The notes under the pieces are model-generated. The model saw nothing but the letters and a program-made list of their open reading frames with translations. It was not told where the DNA came from and did not search any database. This document shows positions 10,582 to 20,519 of a stretch of DNA of 64,000 nt, piece by piece (the first letter of the stretch is position 1; each line of letters begins with the position of its first letter). Location of the stretch: NCBI RefSeq assembly GCF_010672455.1, contig NZ_JAAHGO010000046.1:1-64000 (forward strand). The letters are read 5' to 3'. The translations under genes and the position numbers were made by a program. The stretch comes from Okeania sp. SIO2C9. Lineage in GTDB: Bacteria; Cyanobacteriota; Cyanobacteriia; Cyanobacteriales; Microcoleaceae.

Positions 10582-11003
10582 TTAGTAGTAGGTTTGATTA
10601 GGAGATTTTTCAGCAATTTATGATTGGTTATTGCTTGGTTGCTGAAAAATAATCTGGAGTTGGAGAGTTTCTGTATTTTCAGGAGTTAAGTAGGGTGGGA
10701 AATACAAATTTTTCAGCCACCAATGAGAAGATAACTAGGGAAAACTTACGATAAAATACCAAGTTTTTTTTGACAATTTAGCTATAAGTTACATCCTAAT
10801 TTTAACTCCTACTAAATTAGGATTAACTCAAGCAACTCCTATTTGTAATGATGCACAAATTCAAGATGAATATAACTGGACTTTTGGAAAAAAGTAAAGT
10901 ATAATAGCCTCTATTCTAGATAGAGAATAGGTTATACCTGAATTGATCCCCAGATAAATCCTAGATCGGCTTTATGCTGAATAAAAACCTCTCGATTCTC
11001 TTG
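10582..11003. other. intergenic, nothing recognised
   Basis: AT-rich spacer between the decarboxylase gene and the IS701 relic. No gene, no structured RNA and no clear terminator hairpin were identified. Confidence 0.4.
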
Positions 11004-11970
11004 TCACCAGCAAAAAAATTTGTAGGAAACACCTGTGAGAAATGCTTCTAAGGTTTCTGTAAAATTTGTCAAAGGCTTCTGAGCATAACGTTTTCTTAGC
11101 CCTCCCATTAATTGCTGATAAATAATGAAAGTATAGGCTGTAAAAACAAAAACAAAGTGACGTATGAGACTGGTTTTATTTCTTACTTGATATTCTTTTA
11201 AACCTAACCACCCCTTGGCTTCTCTATAAAACTTTTCAGGTAGTGGTGCATTGTAATTTTTTCGGTAACGGTATAGCAAGCATTTCAGCCACCATTCACC
11301 ATTACTATACAGGACTACCACTTTTCAATATAGTTTCTATGAGAAAAGGTTGCCACTATCCATTCTCCTGTTAGGTTTTTATCTTGTTTATTAGTGATTA
11401 AATAATCAACTTCAGTTGCATCTTTTACAGAACTATTATTCATGACGATTGCAATAGTTCTTTGACCACTCAGACCTTTGATTTCAGCTTCATATGGTAG
11501 CTACCCACACTGTCTTCGGTACATCTTGTTCTAAGGTGACTTCTTGAAAATCCTTTTGAGGTAAAGACAATGCAATTTCATCTAACCTTTTTTATAAGTG
11601 TTTTTTCCTGGTTTTTCGATTGATCACACTGACTTAGCGATTCTTCGCAAAACCACCTATATAGTTTAGTTATAGCCTTTCTAGCTCTTCTAAAAATGAG
11701 GAATTATTACCATAACCTCCATCCATTAAAACTACACCAGGACGATATTTTCTGGACAAAGTTTTATGAATTAATTTGAGTGCTAAATCCGGTTTTTTGA
11801 CAAATTCTTTATCTTCTTTTCCAGAAGGAAAAGAGGATGAACTTTGATATAATTCAATGTCTATTGGGAGAGTTCTCTCTCCATCATATAAATGGCTTGT
11901 AACTATCACTATTCCATTGTCTGTTTTACCAATTTCCCCAAGATATTGCCTACCTACTCCTGAAGTAAAA
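11004..11970 (-). pseudogene. IS701-family transposase relic
   Basis: A DDE transposase of the IS701 type in several frames. In minus-strand order: GRQYLGEIGKTDNGIVIVTS and the catalytic-domain stretch VVLMDGGYGNNSSFLEELE; then DEIALSLPQKDFQEVTLEQD; IKGLSGQRTIAIVMN; GEWIVATFSHRNYIEK; and the final part FYREAKGWLGLKEYQVRNKT (catalytic Glu) running to the stop at 11004. The true N-terminus is missing where the repeat element at 11971 begins. Between IEK and FYREAK an 81-bp element has inserted with an 8-bp target duplication, shifting the frame. The apparent start at 11321 comes from that insert and is not real. Confidence 0.8.
11239..11319 (-). mobile_element. 81-bp MITE with 8-bp target duplication (copy 1)
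   Basis: Flanked by perfect direct repeats ACTTTTCA at 11231-11238 and 11320-11327. Both ends start GGTAGT when read inward. The 81 bases are identical to those at 54667-54747, which have a different flanking duplication. It lies inside the IS701 transposase relic, and removing it plus one duplication restores the transposase sequence. It encodes no protein. Confidence 0.88.
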
Positions 11971-12178
11971 TCACCGAATAATTAAGGTTTAAAGCCTCTC
12001 CTAAGCTGCGCCACGAGCTGTCGCTCTACAAGGAGAAACAGCGGTGGAGGGATGGCTCCTAAACCTGCGCCATATCCAATCGACCAAGAGAAGAAAAATT
12101 TTTCATGATTAGTCAATCAATTCCGTTTTCACTCTCGAGGTAATAATTAATAATTAATAATTAATTATTAATTGTTGA
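11971..12178 (-). repeat. dispersed ~200-bp hairpin-bearing element (copy A)
   Basis: Reverse-orientation copy of a family found about eleven times in the window. The family starts with an AATTAATAATTAAT-type tract, carries CTTGGTCGATTGGATATGG in the middle and GGAGAGGCTTTAAACC near the end, and finishes in TTAATTATTCGGTA. This copy abuts the broken 5' end of the IS701 transposase relic. Confidence 0.7.
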
Positions 12179-12314
12179 ACACTTTTTCTATGTCCGTATG
12201 GCATCAATAATCAGAGAAAATCCATTCCTAATTTTCGTCTGATTACCTTTGTTCATAATTTGTAAACAACGCTCATTTATCAAGTTTTCATTCCATTGTG
12301 CAAGGTAGTAGTAA

Positions 12315-12520
12315 TTGAGGAGAGCAGAAAGCACTTATTAAGCCTGTTTTACGTTTACTAAACAAATATGAATTAGTAATTATTGGAGATAGATAATTCC
12401 AAGGTCCAGAGTTATCTTACTGGTTGAAACATCGAAAATCACCTCAAAAAAATTATTTTATTTTCAGACAAACAATAAATACTTACTATAGAAAACCAGG
12501 CAAAAATTATCAAAATTAGA
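12315..12520 (+). pseudogene. IS4-like transposase fragment
   Basis: One frame reads QKALIKPVLRLLNKYELVII, then GDR, a stop where GDREF is expected (GAA to TAA), then FQGPELSYWLKHRKSPQKNY and FIFRQTINTYY. This resembles the GDREF...RQ segment of IS4-type DDE transposases. Neither end of the gene is present. From 12521 to 13207 no further gene is convincing; a 64-codon minus-strand frame at 12812-13006 may be another relic. Confidence 0.5.
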
Positions 12521-13207
12521 TTAAGTATTTGTACTTTCAAGAGTTCACAGTTGATTTAATAACTAAAAAAAATTTTTTAGTGGGCTGATATAAATTTTGT
12601 TAGTGGTCTTTAATTGAGGCAAAAATCAACTTGATGTGTGGTTGTAGTTGAGCGATCGCTTAACACAAACCCCACTAATAATAATTATTTTCACTATTGA
12701 TTGCAATTTTCAAGAGTTACTTTAATTCTTTAAACCATTGTTAGTAATACTTTTGAGGCCATTTTAACCCCGTGAGCCTTTGGTTTTAAATAAATCATCA
12801 AACTTTTGACACTACTTTTCAAAGCATGGAGGTAAGGCACACAGGGTTGTTTCTTTCATCGCAGAAGTATTCTCAGGTAAAAGTGTTACTGGATAATGAT
12901 TTTCGACTATTTTACTGCATTTTTTTACTAAAGTCCAGATCACATACAAAGTAGAGAATGAAGTGTGTTCTACTATTGAACGATTATCAAGATTGCTGCC
13001 ACGCAATTAATAATGTTCTCAACGCCCTAAGTATGCTAAATTGAGAAATATTTTTCCATAATTTTATATTTTTAGGAGTCAGCTAACTTTTTTAGTATAA
13101 TGTAACAAAATTAACAGCACTTTTGCCTATGATAACTTAAAAATTTATACACCTCCAAAAACAAAAATTTATAGGTTATTGATAAAAACTATAGTGCTAG
13201 AGTAAAA

Positions 13208-13726
13208 ATGACTATTATTACAACTAGAGAAACAGCTTTTTTATTGGGTATCTGTTGTCAACGAGTTAGAGTTCTACTTTCTCAGGGAAGGATAAAAGGG
13301 GCTTATAAACATAAAGGATTTTGGCGTATTCCTCTTTATGGCCAAATGCCTGTTGTTATACCAGGTACTAGAGGCCCGGAAGGTGTCTGGTGTAAGAGGC
13401 TGCGACAAGCCCCCACAAGAATTCATGTCAATCAAAAGAAAATTCAAGCCAATGGTAAGAGAATTAATACAGATCCTCAAATGACTCCAGATCAATTAAT
13501 ACCAGTGGTTTCCATGAAGCAGGGAACACGCAATGATTTGGGTTATCAGATGGAGATTCATGGCCCTTGTCGTATAGTATATAAACCTTATCACCCCTTA
13601 AGTTGTGGTGCTCATTTGTGGATTGAGACCTATCATCCGGTGCAATTTGTAGATACTCAGTTTAAACCTGCGACGGCGAGGCGAACCTATAAAGATGTTG
13701 AAAATCACTATAGAAGAAAATTTTAG
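13208..13726 (+). CDS. small HTH-type DNA-binding protein (family unknown)
   Basis: 172 aa, function not known to me. The N-terminal 45 residues (TTRETAFLLGICCQRVRVLL then GRIKGAYKHKGFWRIPL) have the look of an excisionase/MerR-like winged helix-turn-helix. A basic middle part follows, then a conserved-looking C-terminal segment (GPCRIVYKPYHP...AHLWIET). A paralogue with the same three blocks lies on the other strand at 27369-27893, so this is a genuine gene family. It is surrounded by transposon relics on one side and the Dnd locus on the other. It could be a regulator or a mobile-element accessory protein; the sequence does not decide. Confidence 0.7.
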   Translation: MTIITTRETAFLLGICCQRVRVLLSQGRIKGAYKHKGFWRIPLYGQMPVVIPGTRGPEGVWCKRLRQAPTRIHVNQKKIQANGKRINTDPQMTPDQLIPVVSMKQGTRNDLGYQMEIHGPCRIVYKPYHPLSCGAHLWIETYHPVQFVDTQFKPATARRTYKDVENHYRRKF

Positions 13727-14007
13727 CTATTGGGACTGACACAATTTTTAAGCCTAAATATAGCTCAAACTCTGTTTGTAAGAGAAAGGAAGAAGGAAGA
13801 GGGAAGAAGGCTTAAAAGACTGAAAAAACTTAAATTTCCTATAGATATTCACCCTTGGTTTTAGCCTAAACTCCAGCACATTAGATATCTCCAGAAAAGA
13901 GGGAATAAGGGACAGGAAGAAATATTAAAATATTTATGGATAAGAATAGATTTTATTTTGGATTTTTGGAGATTTCTATTGGTAGAGAAATTTTCTATCA
14001 ATCTTTA

Positions 14008-14125
14008 CTAGTGCCGCTACGCGGAAGTCAGAAGTCAGAAGTCAGAAGTCAGAAGTCAGAAGTCTTGATTGGTAAGGCTTTTAGGATTTTGTAACTGGTC
14101 AGTTATTTCCGCCATTCTGCACTAG
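14008..14125 (+). repeat. 118-bp element with heptamer core, inverted partner at 22252
   Basis: Begins CTAGTGCC and ends GCACTAG, so its own tips are inverted. It contains five to six copies of the heptamer GAAGTCA followed by a unique ~60-bp segment. Its reverse complement, one heptamer shorter, lies at 22252-22362 on the far side of the dndD-dndC-HNH block. Confidence 0.75.
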
Positions 14126-14386
14126 GATTAACTTTAGTTGTAAGCATTTCCTGCGGAATGCTGCGCAAACAGCCATCAGCTAGTTTCCTATGGTCGGAAC
14201 TGCGGACTTCAGCTATTGATGAGAGAAGGAGGTAAAAGCAATTGAAAAATTAAGAGAGAATTAAAAGTTACTGCCAAGGTACGCTCCTTTAACCTTAGAA
14301 GGAATTATTCATTATTTGCACTCAGCGCTGACTGCTAAGAGCTAAATGCTTACCTTTAGTTGAAGAGGCAGAAGGAAAAAATTTGC

Positions 14387-14495
14387 TTACCAAAAATAGC
14401 TTACTTCCAGATTAGTTTGATTTTTTTGAGCATCATATTTGAGTAAATATTCGTCAGCGATCGCCTCTAAATTACGCAGATTTTCTATTTCTGCC
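14387..14495 (-). pseudogene. duplicated 3' end of dndD
   Basis: A diverged copy of the last ~35 codons of dndD, displaced by 149 bp: it reads LEAIADEYLLKYDAQKNQTN and ends in SYFW plus stop, where the intact gene ends in GYFW plus stop. It has no start codon of its own. It is a remnant of a tandem duplication of the gene end. Confidence 0.75.
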
Positions 14496-14535
14496 TAGAC
14501 AACTGCAGTTGAAAAAGTAGAGAGAAAAAAGTGGC

Positions 14536-16518
14536 TTACCAGAAATACCCCTTTTTGAGATTTGTCTGATTTTTTTGAGCATCATATTTAAGTAAATATT
14601 CGTGAGCGATCGCCTCCAAACTACGGAGATTTTCTACTTCTGATTTACCAATTTCAGTATCAGTAGATAAAAGAATAACTTGATGACTAGCAGAAGGGAA
14701 ATAACGTTCTACTAAATTCTGACGGTGGGATGAATCTAATCTACCCAAAGGTGTATCAATAGCGACGGGTAAATGTCTACCAGAAACCCTTGCCAAACCC
14801 CACAAAAATGAAATTGCCAAAAGCTGTTTTTCTCCAGCAGAAATGCGATGTTTAGGAACAACTTGCCCTTGATTATCGTAGAGAGAAAGAGCAAAGTTAT
14901 TAGTATCAATAGCCACACGGTGCACCAAGTCTGATTTATGCAAAAGATAGCGGAAACACTCAGTAACTTCCATCTCTAGCTTATTCAATTTTTTCAGGGT
15001 TAACTTCTCCTTAAATAGCTGCAAAGTTTTCTTCACTTTGCCAGAAGATTCAATGATATTTTGAATATTGTGACGCTCGATAGTTTCATCAGTATAACTA
15101 AATAATTCTTTCTTAGTTTGAGTAATAGTATCCTCCAATTTTTTACAATTGCGTTCACTATTTTCACAAGCTATCTGTATCCTAGCTAATTCAGTTTGTG
15201 CCTCCTGTAAAGCAGTTTCCAAAATTTCATAAGCTTCCGGAGATGCTGCACTTACCAACTGCTTTTCCAAAACATTAATTTCCACTTCAAAATCTTTGAG
15301 ACGAGTTAAACTTTTCCTAGCATTTGTCCGATAATTTTCAATCTCATAGCGCAACAAGTTTTCTAGTAAAGTTAACGCCTCCTCATCTGCCAATAACCAA
15401 GGTTCATCACTTTGATTAATATCCTCTTCAATCATCAGATTTTCTTGATGAAGAAACTTTTGAATTTTACTAATTTTGCCAGTAGGAATAGACAACTCAT
15501 TCAGATAATTAACTAAACGTAGGTCTCTTTCCTGAAAAGCATCCAAAGCTATTTCTGCTTCATGGCGTAAAATCTCTACATCACCCTGAGAACTTGCTTG
15601 TTCCAAAAGAGGAGAAATTAAAGCCAGAGGTAAAGCTCCCGCAGCAAGTTCAATCATTTCCTGACGAGCATTATCCATCTCTAATTCGACATCTTGAAAT
15701 TCTTGTTTTAACTGACTTCTCTCCGCAGCAATTTTTCCCCCTTCCGAAACAAATTTTCTCATGGCTTTTTGCTGTTTTTGTTCAGCCTTTTTTAACTGCT
15801 TTCGCAAATCTGCTAATTTTTCCGTAGCAACTTCCAAATCAGTCTTTTGTTGATGGAGTTTTTGTTCAATTTCTTCTAAATTTTTTAATTCTGTAGTTTT
15901 AGCAATTTGTTTCTTTTTCCGAGTCACCAAAATATCTAAATCTGTTGCCAGACGTTCAGCTAATTCCAGTCCTAATAATGATTGAATTGCATCTACAACC
16001 AAAGGTGGAGGAATTTCTAGTTCAGCTAATTCTTTTACCTGTTCTCCATCAAAGAGAAATAAATTAGAAATTCCCAAAGGTAAGAGATTTTCTATATATT
16101 CATCCCAGGCATTTGCTAAGTAAGAATCAGGCCATTCACCATCAAGAATTCCTAAACTATCTTTGCCATCTTTAGGATTTTTTTCCCAGGTACGAACTAC
16201 GCGATATTCTACAAGTTGGTCGTCTTGAATATGTTCAAAAGCTAATTCAATGCGAGTTTTTTCTGTAGGGGGAGTATTACGATTTACACATTGAGAAAGA
16301 AAGTCGCCATAAGTTAAATTTCCCCTAGTTGAACATTGGGCACGATGACCGTAAAGTGCAAGACGAATAGCATCTAAAAGAGTAGTTTTTCCTCCTCCAT
16401 TCATACCTCCAAATAAGATGATGGGGCGAGGGCGATCGGTAAGGGTAGGGCGGAGGTTTATTGTTTGTTTACCGGAGTAGGGTCCGAAATTTTGTAAGAC
16501 GAGTTCTAGGAAAATCAT
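14536..16518 (-). CDS. dndD: DNA sulfur modification ATPase DndD
   Basis: SMC/Rad50-like ATPase of the DNA phosphorothioation complex (DndCDE), thought to act on DNA during sulfur insertion. Walker A is FGGMNGGGKTTLLDA (about 36-50) and FLFDGEQVKEL is a DndD-typical motif. A long coiled coil rich in E, K and Q fills about residues 200-530. The C-terminal ABC signature is ISAGEKQLLAIS, with Walker B around LPVAIDTPLG and the DSSHRQNLV D-loop region. The 660-aa length is normal. dndC lies upstream on the same strand, but an unusual 2.3-kb repeat array separates the two genes, which normally adjoin. A diverged copy of its 3' end lies just downstream. Confidence 0.92.
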   Translation of the reverse strand: MIFLELVLQNFGPYSGKQTINLRPTLTDRPRPIILFGGMNGGGKTTLLDAIRLALYGHRAQCSTRGNLTYGDFLSQCVNRNTPPTEKTRIELAFEHIQDDQLVEYRVVRTWEKNPKDGKDSLGILDGEWPDSYLANAWDEYIENLLPLGISNLFLFDGEQVKELAELEIPPPLVVDAIQSLLGLELAERLATDLDILVTRKKKQIAKTTELKNLEEIEQKLHQQKTDLEVATEKLADLRKQLKKAEQKQQKAMRKFVSEGGKIAAERSQLKQEFQDVELEMDNARQEMIELAAGALPLALISPLLEQASSQGDVEILRHEAEIALDAFQERDLRLVNYLNELSIPTGKISKIQKFLHQENLMIEEDINQSDEPWLLADEEALTLLENLLRYEIENYRTNARKSLTRLKDFEVEINVLEKQLVSAASPEAYEILETALQEAQTELARIQIACENSERNCKKLEDTITQTKKELFSYTDETIERHNIQNIIESSGKVKKTLQLFKEKLTLKKLNKLEMEVTECFRYLLHKSDLVHRVAIDTNNFALSLYDNQGQVVPKHRISAGEKQLLAISFLWGLARVSGRHLPVAIDTPLGRLDSSHRQNLVERYFPSASHQVILLSTDTEIGKSEVENLRSLEAIAHEYLLKYDAQKNQTNLKKGYFW

Positions 16519-16639
16519 TTTTTAAGAAGTAGGGAATAGGGAATAGGGAATTAGGGTAATAGGGAGTAGGGAGTAGGAAAAAAAGTAGTGGGATAATTAA
16601 CTTGATTTTTTTATTCTTAGAATTTACCTTTTTTCAGTA

Positions 16640-18890
16640 GGAAATAAGTTTGAAAAATCGAATTTTCTTGTCAAGCAACGCCCGAATTTTTGCCTTTGAC
16701 TGAGACTGAGAAAAACAAAGGTTTTCCACAGATGAGGTTTCCAGATAAATTTTCATAACTTTCTAGTTATTGTGGAATTTTTCCCGGTAGGAGATAGGTC
16801 TGACAAAGAGAATTTTTTTGTAATTTTTGCCTTTGACTGAGACTGAGAAAAACACAGGTTTCCCACAGATGAGTTTTCCAGATAAATTTTCATAAATTTC
16901 TAGTCATTGTTGAATTTTTCCCATAGGAGATAGGTCTGACAAAGAGAGTTTTTTTGTAATTTTTGCCTTTGATTGAGACTGAGAAAAACACAGGTTTCCC
17001 ACAGATGAGTTTTCCAGATAAATTTTTATAACTTTCTAGTCATTGTTGAATTTTTCCCAGTAGGAGATAAGTTTGACAAATAGAATTTTCTTGTCAAGCA
17101 ACGCCCGAATTTTTGCCTTTGACTGAGACTGAGAAAAACAGAGGTTTCCCACAGATGAGTTTTCCAGATAAATTTTCATAACTTTCTAGTCATTGTGAAA
17201 TTTTTCCCGGTAGGAGGTAAGTCTGAAAATCCAATTTTCTTGTAATTTTTGCCTTTGACTTAGACTGAGAAAAAAAAAGGTTTTCCACAGATGAGGTTTC
17301 CAGATAAATTTTCATAACTTTCTAGTCATTGTGAAATTTTTCCCGGTAGGAGGTAAGTCTGAAAATCCAATTTTCTTGTAATTTTTGCCTTTGACTTAGA
17401 CTGAGAAAAACAAAGGTTTTCCACAGATGAGGTTTCCAGATAAATTTTCATAACTTTCTAGTCATTGTGAAATTTTTCCCGGTAGGAGGTAAGTCTGAAA
17501 ATCCAATTTTCTTGTAATTTTTGCCTTTGACTTAGACTGAGAAAAACCGAGGTTTTCCACAGATGATTTTTCCAGATAAATTTTCATGATTTTCTAGTCA
17601 TTGTGGAATTTTGACTGTAGGAGGTAAGTCTGACCAATCAAATTTTCTTGTCAACCAACGCCTGAATTTTGCCTTTGACCTAGACTGAGAAAAACAGAGG
17701 TTTCCCACAGATAATTTTTCCAGATAAATTTTCATGATTTTCTAGTCATTGTGGAATTTTTCCAGTAGGAGGTAAGTCTGACAAAGAAAATTTTCTCGTA
17801 ATTTTTGCCTTTGACTGAGACTGAGAAAAACACAGGTTTCCCACAGATGAGTTTTCCAGATAAATTTTCATAAATTTCTAGTCATTGAGGTTTCCAGATA
17901 AATTTTCATAACTTTCTAGTCATTGTGAAATTTTTCCCGGTAGGAGGTAAGTCTGAAAATCCAATTTTCTTGTAATTTTTGCCTTTGACTTAGACTGAGA
18001 AAAACAAAGGTTTTCCACAGATGAGGTTTCCAGATAAATTTTCATAACTTTCTAGTCATTGTGAAATTTTTCCCGGTAGGAGGTAAGTCTGAAAATCCAA
18101 TTTTCTTGTAATTTTTGCCTTTGACTTAGACTGAGAAAAACCGAGGTTTTCCACAGATGATTTTTCCAGATAAATTTTCATAATTTTCTAGTCATTGTGG
18201 AATTTTGACTGTAGGAGGTAAGTCTGACCAATCAAATTTTCTTGTCAACCAACGCCTGAATTTTGCCTTTGACTTAGACTGAGAAAAACAGAGGTTTCCC
18301 ACAGATAATTTTTCCAGATAAATTTTCATAATTTTCTAGTCATTGTGGAATTTTTCCAGTAGGAGGTAAGTCTGACAAAGAAAATTTTCTCGTAATTTTT
18401 GCCTTTGACTTAGACTGAGAAAAACAGAGGTTTCCCACAGATAATTTTTCCAGATAAATTTTCATAATTTTCTAGTCATTGTGGAATTTTTCCCGGTAGA
18501 AGGTAAGTCTGACAAAGAAAATTTTCTTCTCAAGTAACACCCAAATTTTTACCTCTGACTCAAACTGAGAAAAAGGTAGGTTTTCCAGAGGTGAGTTTGC
18601 CAGAAAAATTTTCATAACTTTCTAGTCATTGTGGAATTTTTCCCAGTAGGAGATAGGTCTGACAAATAGAATTTTCTTCTCAAGTAACAGATAATTTCTG
18701 CCTTTGACTTAGACCGAGAAAAACAGAAGTTTCCCACAGATGAGGTTTCCAGAGAAAATTCCATAACTTTCTAGTCATTGTGGAATTTTCCCAGTGGGAG
18801 GTAAGTCTGACAAAGAGAATTTTCTTGTCAAGTAACGCCCGAATTTTTGCCTTTGACTCAGACTGGGAAAAAGAGAAGTTTAATAAACAA
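16640..18890. repeat. large tandem repeat array between dndC and dndD (~16 units)
   Basis: About 16 imperfect units, counted by the marker GACT(T/G)AGACTGAG at 16698, 16835, 16971, 17121, 17257, 17393, 17529, 17677, 17813, 17987, 18123, 18271, 18407, 18557, 18706 and 18855. Spacing is either 136-137 or 148-150 bp, the longer form carrying an extra CAAGCAACGCCCG-like insert; one 174-bp step contains an extra partial unit. Each unit includes CCACAGATGAG, CCAGATAAATTTTCATAA and TTTTCCCGGTAGGAG. There are no variable spacers, so it is not a CRISPR, and no frame stays open through it. Some units can pair CCTTTG with CAAAGG. It lies inside what should be a dndC-dndD transcript. Confidence 0.9.
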
Positions 18891-18902
18891 GAAAATTATT
18901 TC

Positions 18903-20465
18903 TTACTCTTCCTCAGTACCTGTGGAACTTTGACCAGAAAATTTCATATTTGCCCAGCTTAATTGTTTAATTTTTTCTGAAACTTTTCCTTTCTCGACAG
19001 CTTCTTTTAAATCTCTTTTATTATGAGCGTTTTGAATAGCTTCTTCCTTGGAACGAGAACTTGTTTCAAAACATTGTTCGAGACTTTCATAAATCTTATA
19101 TCGATGAGACTTAATATAATATTGCCGCTCTGTATCTAACAGTTTTGCCATAAGTTCAAGGTGCATTTCATCCCCATTACATATTTCTTCTAATACTGAC
19201 CATTCATCACTACCTAAAAGACTTATTCCTGCACCAGGACGACAGTCTTCAAATTTCTCTCCTGTTACTTCTTCATATATACGAGGTAAACTATCATCAA
19301 ACTCGTGTTTTTCTTCTAACCAAATGCGTCTAATTTCACTCAGTTCTTCCAGAGAAATGAGAGTAATATCTCGCATATTTTCTGGAGCAGTTTCACGAAT
19401 TTGTCTTTGAGCTTCTAACAGTTTTCTCAGTAAAGTATCTCGCCATTCTTTTTTGTACGGACCAGGAATTGGTTCTACAGAAACTTCACCATCTATATTT
19501 CGTTCAAATAGTTGAACTGTACCCCAAATTCGCCGAAAATCTCTTTTATCTCTATCAGAAATATCTAGTTCCCGACGCAAATCTACAAGAGGTTGTAACC
19601 ATTCTTTTTCTTCATCATTTTGAATCATTGCTGACATAGATTTATCACTATCTACTAAGGTGCAAACCCAGCATCCAAAACGAGAACTTCCACAACTAGG
19701 AGTAGAAGTATCAACTACTAACGGACATTCATTATCTTCCGTTGCACCTCGATACATTGCTAGTAAATCTTTATTACTATTTCCCCAAGGATTTTCCCAC
19801 TGCATTAAATATAGCCAAACTTCATCAGTTCGCCAGTCTTCAATAGGGGAATAAATTAAAGAATTAAGTAAATTGGCATTAGGACTAAGGCGTTCCCGTA
19901 CTCGTTTTTCTTCTAGTCTTTTCATTGTTTTAGCGCGGTTAAGACTTTCCGCTTTACGAGTACCTAAAACTAGGATAACTTCTCCATTAGTTCGTACAGC
20001 ATTACGAATAAAAAGATTAGATGGTTCAATTTTTAAACGTCCCGTACACCATCTAAATTTCAGACGGGGTGCGGGATAACCTTTACCAATTAAGCCTACC
20101 CAATATGTATATTGAATATCTGGTTGTAGAAGGTGAGTTTCTATTGGCATTTTCTGTTCTTGGGCAACTCTGTCAATGTTTTTTAGAGATTGTTTAACCC
20201 AAGCAGAAACATAAGGATTTTCTACTCGTGTATCAGTAGTAATTACATAGATTTTTTTAGTTCTTTTTTCTACTGGTAAAGCAGCGATCGCATTCCATAT
20301 AAGTTGTAAAACTGCAGTACTATCTTTTCCTCCAGAATATCCAACAATTAAAGGGATTTCATCAAGGCAATATAATTCTTGAATTTCTATAGTTAGCTTT
20401 TCTATATCTTTGATTAGTTCAGCAGTTGTCCGCTCTGGAAAAAGAGATTTTTGTATTCCTACCAT
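18903..20465 (-). CDS. dndC: DNA phosphorothioation sulfurtransferase DndC
   Basis: ATP-pyrophosphatase of the PAPS-reductase family that supplies activated sulfur or adenylates DNA in phosphorothioation. The PP-loop is GYSGGKDSTAVLQL (SGGKDS at 44-49). Cysteines in CPLV, SCGSSRFGCWVC and nearby are the candidates for the Fe-S cluster reported for DndC. The 520-aa length is usual for cyanobacterial members. The HNH endonuclease gene ends 54 bp upstream on the same strand, so the two are probably one operon, with dndD further down beyond the repeat array. The C-terminal ~100 residues are charged and predicted helical. Confidence 0.93.
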   Translation of the reverse strand: MVGIQKSLFPERTTAELIKDIEKLTIEIQELYCLDEIPLIVGYSGGKDSTAVLQLIWNAIAALPVEKRTKKIYVITTDTRVENPYVSAWVKQSLKNIDRVAQEQKMPIETHLLQPDIQYTYWVGLIGKGYPAPRLKFRWCTGRLKIEPSNLFIRNAVRTNGEVILVLGTRKAESLNRAKTMKRLEEKRVRERLSPNANLLNSLIYSPIEDWRTDEVWLYLMQWENPWGNSNKDLLAMYRGATEDNECPLVVDTSTPSCGSSRFGCWVCTLVDSDKSMSAMIQNDEEKEWLQPLVDLRRELDISDRDKRDFRRIWGTVQLFERNIDGEVSVEPIPGPYKKEWRDTLLRKLLEAQRQIRETAPENMRDITLISLEELSEIRRIWLEEKHEFDDSLPRIYEEVTGEKFEDCRPGAGISLLGSDEWSVLEEICNGDEMHLELMAKLLDTERQYYIKSHRYKIYESLEQCFETSSRSKEEAIQNAHNKRDLKEAVEKGKVSEKIKQLSWANMKFSGQSSTGTEEE

Positions 20466-20519
20466 TTTTTAATACTCCTAAAATTTTTTTTAATTTATTC
20501 TGTATTTTTATGTTTATGT

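Noticed and set aside
11004-11321. 105-aa protein as a functional small gene
   Set aside because: Its first ~27 codons come from the 81-bp MITE and the rest is the IS701 transposase C-terminus; it is a chimera created by insertion.
12812-13006. 64-codon minus-strand frame
   Set aside because: May be a further transposase relic, but there is no motif to name it.
16640-18890. CRISPR array
   Set aside because: Repeats are ~136-149 bp and contiguous with no unique spacers; the variation is by unit subtype, so it is a plain tandem array.
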